DNA from: CAZBEJ01 sp964521305
GTDB lineage: Bacteria > Patescibacteriota > Microgenomatia > UBA1406 > GWC2-37-13
Assembly: GCA_964521305.1 (NCBI GenBank)
Contig: CAZFQZ010000033.1
Span: 1 to 8,692, forward strand
Direction: 5' to 3'
Length of the DNA stretch: 8,692 nt
This document shows positions 7,002-8,692 of this stretch, one piece after another. Each line of letters opens with the position of its first letter. Position 1 is the first letter of the stretch. The notes beneath the pieces are model-generated. The model worked only from the letters and a program-made list of their open reading frames with translations, was not told the origin of the DNA and did no database searches. The translations under genes and the position numbers were made by a program.

Positions 7002-7874
7002 ATGGCCCGATCACGAAAATCCACTAAACCAAAAAAACCAACCAATGTTGTTCCCGAAATTCCTCCGCAACCAGCCGTATACCAAGCTGCGCCATCCAAT
7101 AAAACCAATACCCTGATGCTTGTCTTATTACTGGTGGTAATTCTGTTCGCCGGATATTTATTTATCAAGGTACAAAACCTTGAAAAAACAGTCAAAACCA
7201 CGGGTGTGCAGGCTGCGGCCGGTCAACAACAAACGGCACCGAAAATTACACTTGATCAAGTCAAGGCCCTTTTCAAAAAGGGATTTATGTATTTCGGCAA
7301 TACCGATAAAAAAATACTGTTCGTAGAAGTAACCGACCCGAGCTGTCCGTTCTGTCATGTCGCAGCAGGACTTGATCCGGAAACAAGCAAATCCATCAAT
7401 TCCCAATTCCAGTATAAGGACGACGGCGGTGCATACGTTGCCCCTGTTCCCGAAATGAGAAAACTGGTCGATCAAGGTAAAGCTTCCATGGTGTTCCTGT
7501 ACAGCCCGGGTCATGGAAACGGCGAAATCGCGGCCCAAGCATTATACTGTGCGTACGATCAAGGCAAGTTCTGGCAAGTGCACGATAAACTTATGTCGAA
7601 CCAAGGATACGACGTCATTAATAACCAGGTTTTGAACGATAAGACGAAAATTCCGGTTATGGTGAACTTCTTGTCTGATGTTATCGACTCGAATTCCATG
7701 ACATCATGCCTGACAAGCGGAAAATATGCCAAATCACTGCAACGCGATGAACAGGTAAGTCAAACACTGGGATATCAAGGAACTCCATATTTCATCATCA
7801 ATACGACTCCGTATGCAGGCGCATATCCATGGAGCCAGATGTCTTCTGCGGTAAACCAGGTATTGGGATCTTAA
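7002..7874 (+). CDS. Membrane-anchored DsbA-family thioredoxin-fold protein
   Basis: The protein has 290 residues. The N-terminal 35 are Lys/Pro-rich and cytoplasmic (RSRKSTKPKKP), followed by one transmembrane helix at about 37-55 (TLMLVLLLVVILFAGYLFI). A linker rich in Gln and Ala leads to a DsbA/BdbD-like thioredoxin domain from about 83. The active site is Cys115-Pro-Phe-Cys118 (PSCPFCHVA). The cis-proline loop is GTPYF, with Pro262. The helical insert contains ALYCAYDQGKFWQVHDKLM (180-198), typical of the family. Two further cysteines, 183 and 236, could form a structural or relay disulfide. The active domain should lie outside the membrane and make or shuffle disulfides in exported proteins. 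No DsbB/VKOR partner lies in the window. It has its own strong promoter, so it need not be part of the alaS transcript. Oxidase versus isomerase activity cannot be told from sequence. Confidence 0.88.
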   Translation: MARSRKSTKPKKPTNVVPEIPPQPAVYQAAPSNKTNTLMLVLLLVVILFAGYLFIKVQNLEKTVKTTGVQAAAGQQQTAPKITLDQVKALFKKGFMYFGNTDKKILFVEVTDPSCPFCHVAAGLDPETSKSINSQFQYKDDGGAYVAPVPEMRKLVDQGKASMVFLYSPGHGNGEIAAQALYCAYDQGKFWQVHDKLMSNQGYDVINNQVLNDKTKIPVMVNFLSDVIDSNSMTSCLTSGKYAKSLQRDEQVSQTLGYQGTPYFIINTTPYAGAYPWSQMSSAVNQVLGS

Positions 7875-7945
7875 CAGAGCTTTCCGACAAAACAATAACC
7901 CCATCTACGAGGTATAAGTGTGCCATGTTGTTTAGACTGTCTTTA

Positions 7946-7970
7946 AGCGTTTTGTGAACGCTCCTTCTTT
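7946..7970 (+). terminator. Terminator-like hairpin after the DsbA-like gene
   Basis: A 6-bp perfect stem AGCGTT/AACGCT with loop TTGTG (7946-7962) is followed by CCTTCTTT. The T-run is imperfect, so termination would be moderate. It lies 71 nt past the CDS end. The strand assignment comes from the pyrimidine run on the + side; the minus side has none. Confidence 0.4.
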
Positions 7971-7974
7971 AATG

Positions 7975-8040
7975 AGATCCAAACCGGACTTGAACCGGTG
8001 TTTACAGGATGACTTGCCTGCCGGCAGGCAGGGAACCTGG
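7975..8040 (-). pseudogene. Broken tRNA-like sequence with 20-nt palindromic insert in the anticodon loop
   Basis: Read on the minus strand, the 3' half is tRNA-like: a T-arm ACCGG-TTCAAGT-CCGGT (T-stem 5 bp, canonical loop), then TTGGATC as the 3' acceptor strand and T at the discriminator. The anticodon arm shares CAGGTTC and TCATCCTGTAAA with the intact tRNA-Glu at 8152-8225, but here a 20-nt segment (8013-8032) separates them. Removing it restores a 7-nt loop whose anticodon would be CTC (Glu) or, one base over, GTC (Asp). Upstream no D-arm with the GG pair is visible, and the best acceptor 5' strand pairs only 5 of 7. No CCA is encoded. I read it as a degenerate tRNA or 3' remnant; an unusual spliced tRNA is less likely. 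Confidence 0.5.
8015..8030. repeat. 16-bp perfect palindrome TGCCTGCCGGCAGGCA
   Basis: This GC-rich palindrome forms the core of the 20-nt insert in the tRNA-like anticodon loop. It is self-complementary over its whole length, unlike its AT-rich surroundings, and looks like a mobile or dispersed palindromic repeat. Whether other copies exist elsewhere in the genome cannot be seen here. Confidence 0.75.
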
Positions 8041-8073
8041 CCAGAATTGTGTTCTCAACGAGATTCGAGCATA

Positions 8074-8094
8074 TGGAAATTTTTCAAATTTCCA
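8074..8094. repeat. Inverted repeat with 9-bp arms and 3-nt loop
   Basis: Arms tggaaattt and aaatttcca are perfectly complementary around a TTC loop. An outer CGAG/CTCG pair (8066-8069 with 8102-8105) can extend it through an asymmetric internal loop. It has no T-run on either strand, so it is not a normal terminator. It lies between the broken tRNA-like sequence and tRNA-Glu. Confidence 0.8.
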
Positions 8095-8151
8095 GTGCAA
8101 ACTCGTCCATTTAATAATTAGTTGTCGACTTTGCAACGGTGTGTAATTGTG

Positions 8152-8225
8152 TGGCGCGTGCGGGATTTGAACCCGCGATTTACAGGATGAGAACCTGTCG
8201 TCCTAGGCCGCTAGACGAACGCGTC
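8152..8225 (-). tRNA. tRNA-Glu (anticodon CTC)
   Basis: Cloverleaf on the minus strand, 74 nt without CCA: acceptor GACGCGT/ACGCGCC, then TC and a D-arm GTCTAGCGGCCTAGGAC that closely matches E. coli tRNA-Glu. The anticodon arm is ACAGG-TTCTCAT-CCTGT with anticodon CTC (reads GAG). It has a 5-nt variable loop and T-arm GCGGG-TTCAAAT-CCCGC, with discriminator A. The acceptor has one mismatch, A2 opposite C71. CCA is not encoded (ACAC follows), so it must be added after transcription. Confidence 0.92.
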
Positions 8226-8231
8226 AATTAA

Positions 8232-8249
8232 CCCAGATTCATAAATCCG
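8232..8249 (-). other. Hairpin upstream of tRNA-Glu, better paired on the minus strand
   Basis: The minus strand reads CCGGATT-TATG-AATCTGG, a 7-bp stem with one G-U wobble and a 4-nt loop. On the + strand the same position is an A-C mismatch, so the structure favours a minus-strand RNA. It would lie in the tRNA-Glu precursor leader, 6 nt before the tRNA. Confidence 0.4.
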
Positions 8250-8258
8250 GTATCATCA

Positions 8259-8279
8259 CCCTGTAATGAAATTACAGGG
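8259..8279. repeat. Inverted repeat with 9-bp arms and 3-nt loop
   Basis: Perfect arms ccctgtaat and attacaggg flank GAA. It has the same geometry (9-3-9) as the palindrome at 8074-8094 and a reverse-complementary loop triplet, but different arms. On the minus strand it lies early in the presumed tRNA-Glu leader. Confidence 0.8.
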
Positions 8280-8291
8280 CTAGACCACTCG

Positions 8292-8297
8292 ATTATA
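8292..8297 (-). promoter_or_regulatory. TATAAT -10 box for the tRNA-Glu transcript
   Basis: A perfect TATAAT on the minus strand (8297-8292) would start transcription near 8285, about 60 nt before the tRNA. The best -35 candidate, TTGTGA, is 21 bp away, which is too far, so support rests on the -10 alone. It lies back to back with the greA promoter. Confidence 0.4.
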
Positions 8298-8309
8298 AGA
8301 ACTCATACC

Positions 8310-8338
8310 TTGACTTCCTCACAAAAATACAGTACTAT
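8310..8338 (+). promoter_or_regulatory. greA promoter
   Basis: TTGACT (8310-8315, 5 of 6), a 17-bp spacer, then TACTAT (8333-8338, 4 of 6). The expected transcription start is at about 8345, giving a leader of roughly 50 nt. That makes greA the exception in this window to the leaderless pattern. Confidence 0.5.
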
Positions 8339-8350
8339 TGTATCATTAAT

Positions 8351-8375
8351 CCCCTTTTATGGGGTTACTTTTTTT
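8351..8375 (+). terminator. Terminator- or attenuator-like hairpin in the greA leader
   Basis: CCCC-TTTTAT-GGGG (8351-8364) can be lengthened by TAA/TTA around a bulged T, and is followed after TTAC-type sequence by seven T (8369-8375). If transcription starts near 8345 this falls inside the leader, as an attenuator would. It could also stop read-through from the left. The stem is short. Confidence 0.35.
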
Positions 8376-8394
8376 AATAAGGTTACTTTTCATC

Positions 8395-8692
8395 ATGAAA
8401 AAAATTCAGCTTACGAGAGAAGGATTTGACAACCTGCGAAAGGAGCTCAGAGATCTGCTGGAAAACAAAAAACCTTATGCGATCAACCGGTTGCATACTG
8501 CCCGTGCTATGGGAGATTTGTCCGAAAACAGCGAATACAGTGCGGCCAAGGAAGATCTGGCGTTTGTCGAAGGCAGAATCCAGGAAATTGAAGAAATTCT
8601 CAAACAGGCCGATGTTATATCCAACCATAACGGAAATCATCACGTTGACGTAGGCGTTACGGTCACGGTTGAAGCTGACGGGAATAAAGAAG
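8395..8692 (+). CDS. greA: Transcription elongation factor GreA (3' end beyond window)
   Basis: GreA enters the RNA polymerase secondary channel and stimulates cleavage of backtracked RNA. The 99 visible residues cover the N-terminal coiled coil and the start of the C-terminal domain. The tip carries GDLSENSEYSAAKED (40-54), with Asp41 and Glu44 at the same numbers as the catalytic acidic pair of E. coli GreA. The second helix is LAFVEGRIQEIEEIL. The link to the FKBP-like domain begins near residue 72, with HHVDVGVTVTVEADG visible before the edge. The ATG at 8395 gives the usual N-terminus, MKKIQLTREGFDNLRKEL. Only a weak AAGG (8379-8382), 12 nt before the start, could serve as a ribosome site. 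Confidence 0.95.
   Translation, partial: MKKIQLTREGFDNLRKELRDLLENKKPYAINRLHTARAMGDLSENSEYSAAKEDLAFVEGRIQEIEEILKQADVISNHNGNHHVDVGVTVTVEADGNKE

Noticed and set aside
7796..7924. A minus-strand small ORF starting MAHLYLVDGV
   Set aside because: It is mostly antisense to the end of the DsbA-like gene, has no ribosome site or promoter, and has no recognisable family.
7971..8150. tmRNA or SRP RNA in the 7.9-8.1 kb gap
   Set aside because: The tmRNA 5' signature and a tag frame are absent, tRNA-Glu occupies the space where the 5' part would be, and the conserved SRP GGAAGCAGCCA-type core is not found.
8226..8298. A second complete tRNA-Glu (TTC), suggested by AATTTCATT in a hairpin and AGTGGTCTAG
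   Set aside because: There is no T-loop of the TTCRAAT type, the D-stem does not pair and no acceptor stem can be formed. I keep it only as a possible decayed copy.
1..8692. Use of TGA as a sense codon (Gracilibacteria-type code)
   Set aside because: All the genes are open without in-frame TGA, and two of them end in TGA at positions that make sense with the overlap or gap to the next gene.
1..8692. CRISPR array, insertion sequence or phage genes
   Set aside because: No spaced direct repeats, transposase or integrase motifs, or phage structural genes were seen on either strand.

Overview
The window looks like a piece of a small, streamlined bacterial genome, most likely of the Patescibacteria/CPR (Parcubacteria-like) type. 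This is an inference from several traits. Intergenic gaps are very short. Clear Shine-Dalgarno sequences are almost absent, and several consensus -10 boxes sit only 6-8 nt before start codons. The alanyl-tRNA synthetase is short and stops straight after its editing domain. SecA carries an extra segment before its DEAD box. AT-rich and palindromic repeats are scattered through the genes. All genes read through in the standard bacterial code, with no sign of TGA recoding.

Layout. Positions 1-4782 are read leftwards: an NAD(P)HX dehydratase (nnrD-like, 4782-3859), a membrane-anchored Ig-like protein (3842-3408), a secreted two-domain beta protein (3411-2707, ATGA overlap) and secA (2698 to beyond the left edge). 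Positions 4798-7874 are read rightwards: a short alaS, a stand-alone OB-fold tRNA-binding protein, and a membrane-anchored DsbA-family thioredoxin-fold protein with its own near-consensus promoter. The 520-bp gap 7875-8394 holds a terminator-like hairpin, a broken tRNA-like sequence whose anticodon loop carries a 20-nt palindromic insert, a palindrome, a tRNA-Glu(CTC) on the minus strand, two more hairpins and the greA promoter. greA starts at 8395 and runs off the right edge.

How the genes may work together. The left block couples the Sec motor with two small proteins that are themselves Sec-type substrates or membrane-anchored. The right block pairs an AlaRS that lacks the C-Ala tRNA-binding domain with a free tRNA-binding OB protein, which suggests a trans-acting partner. 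The DsbA-like protein would act on exported proteins outside the membrane.

I found no obvious defence system or mobile element. The points most worth checking are: (1) the divergent nnrD/alaS promoters, whose -10 boxes overlap and which would give leaderless mRNAs on both sides; (2) the short AlaRS plus OB-protein pair; (3) the tRNA-like sequence split by a palindrome; (4) a 7-nt tandem repeat inside the nnrD reading frame.
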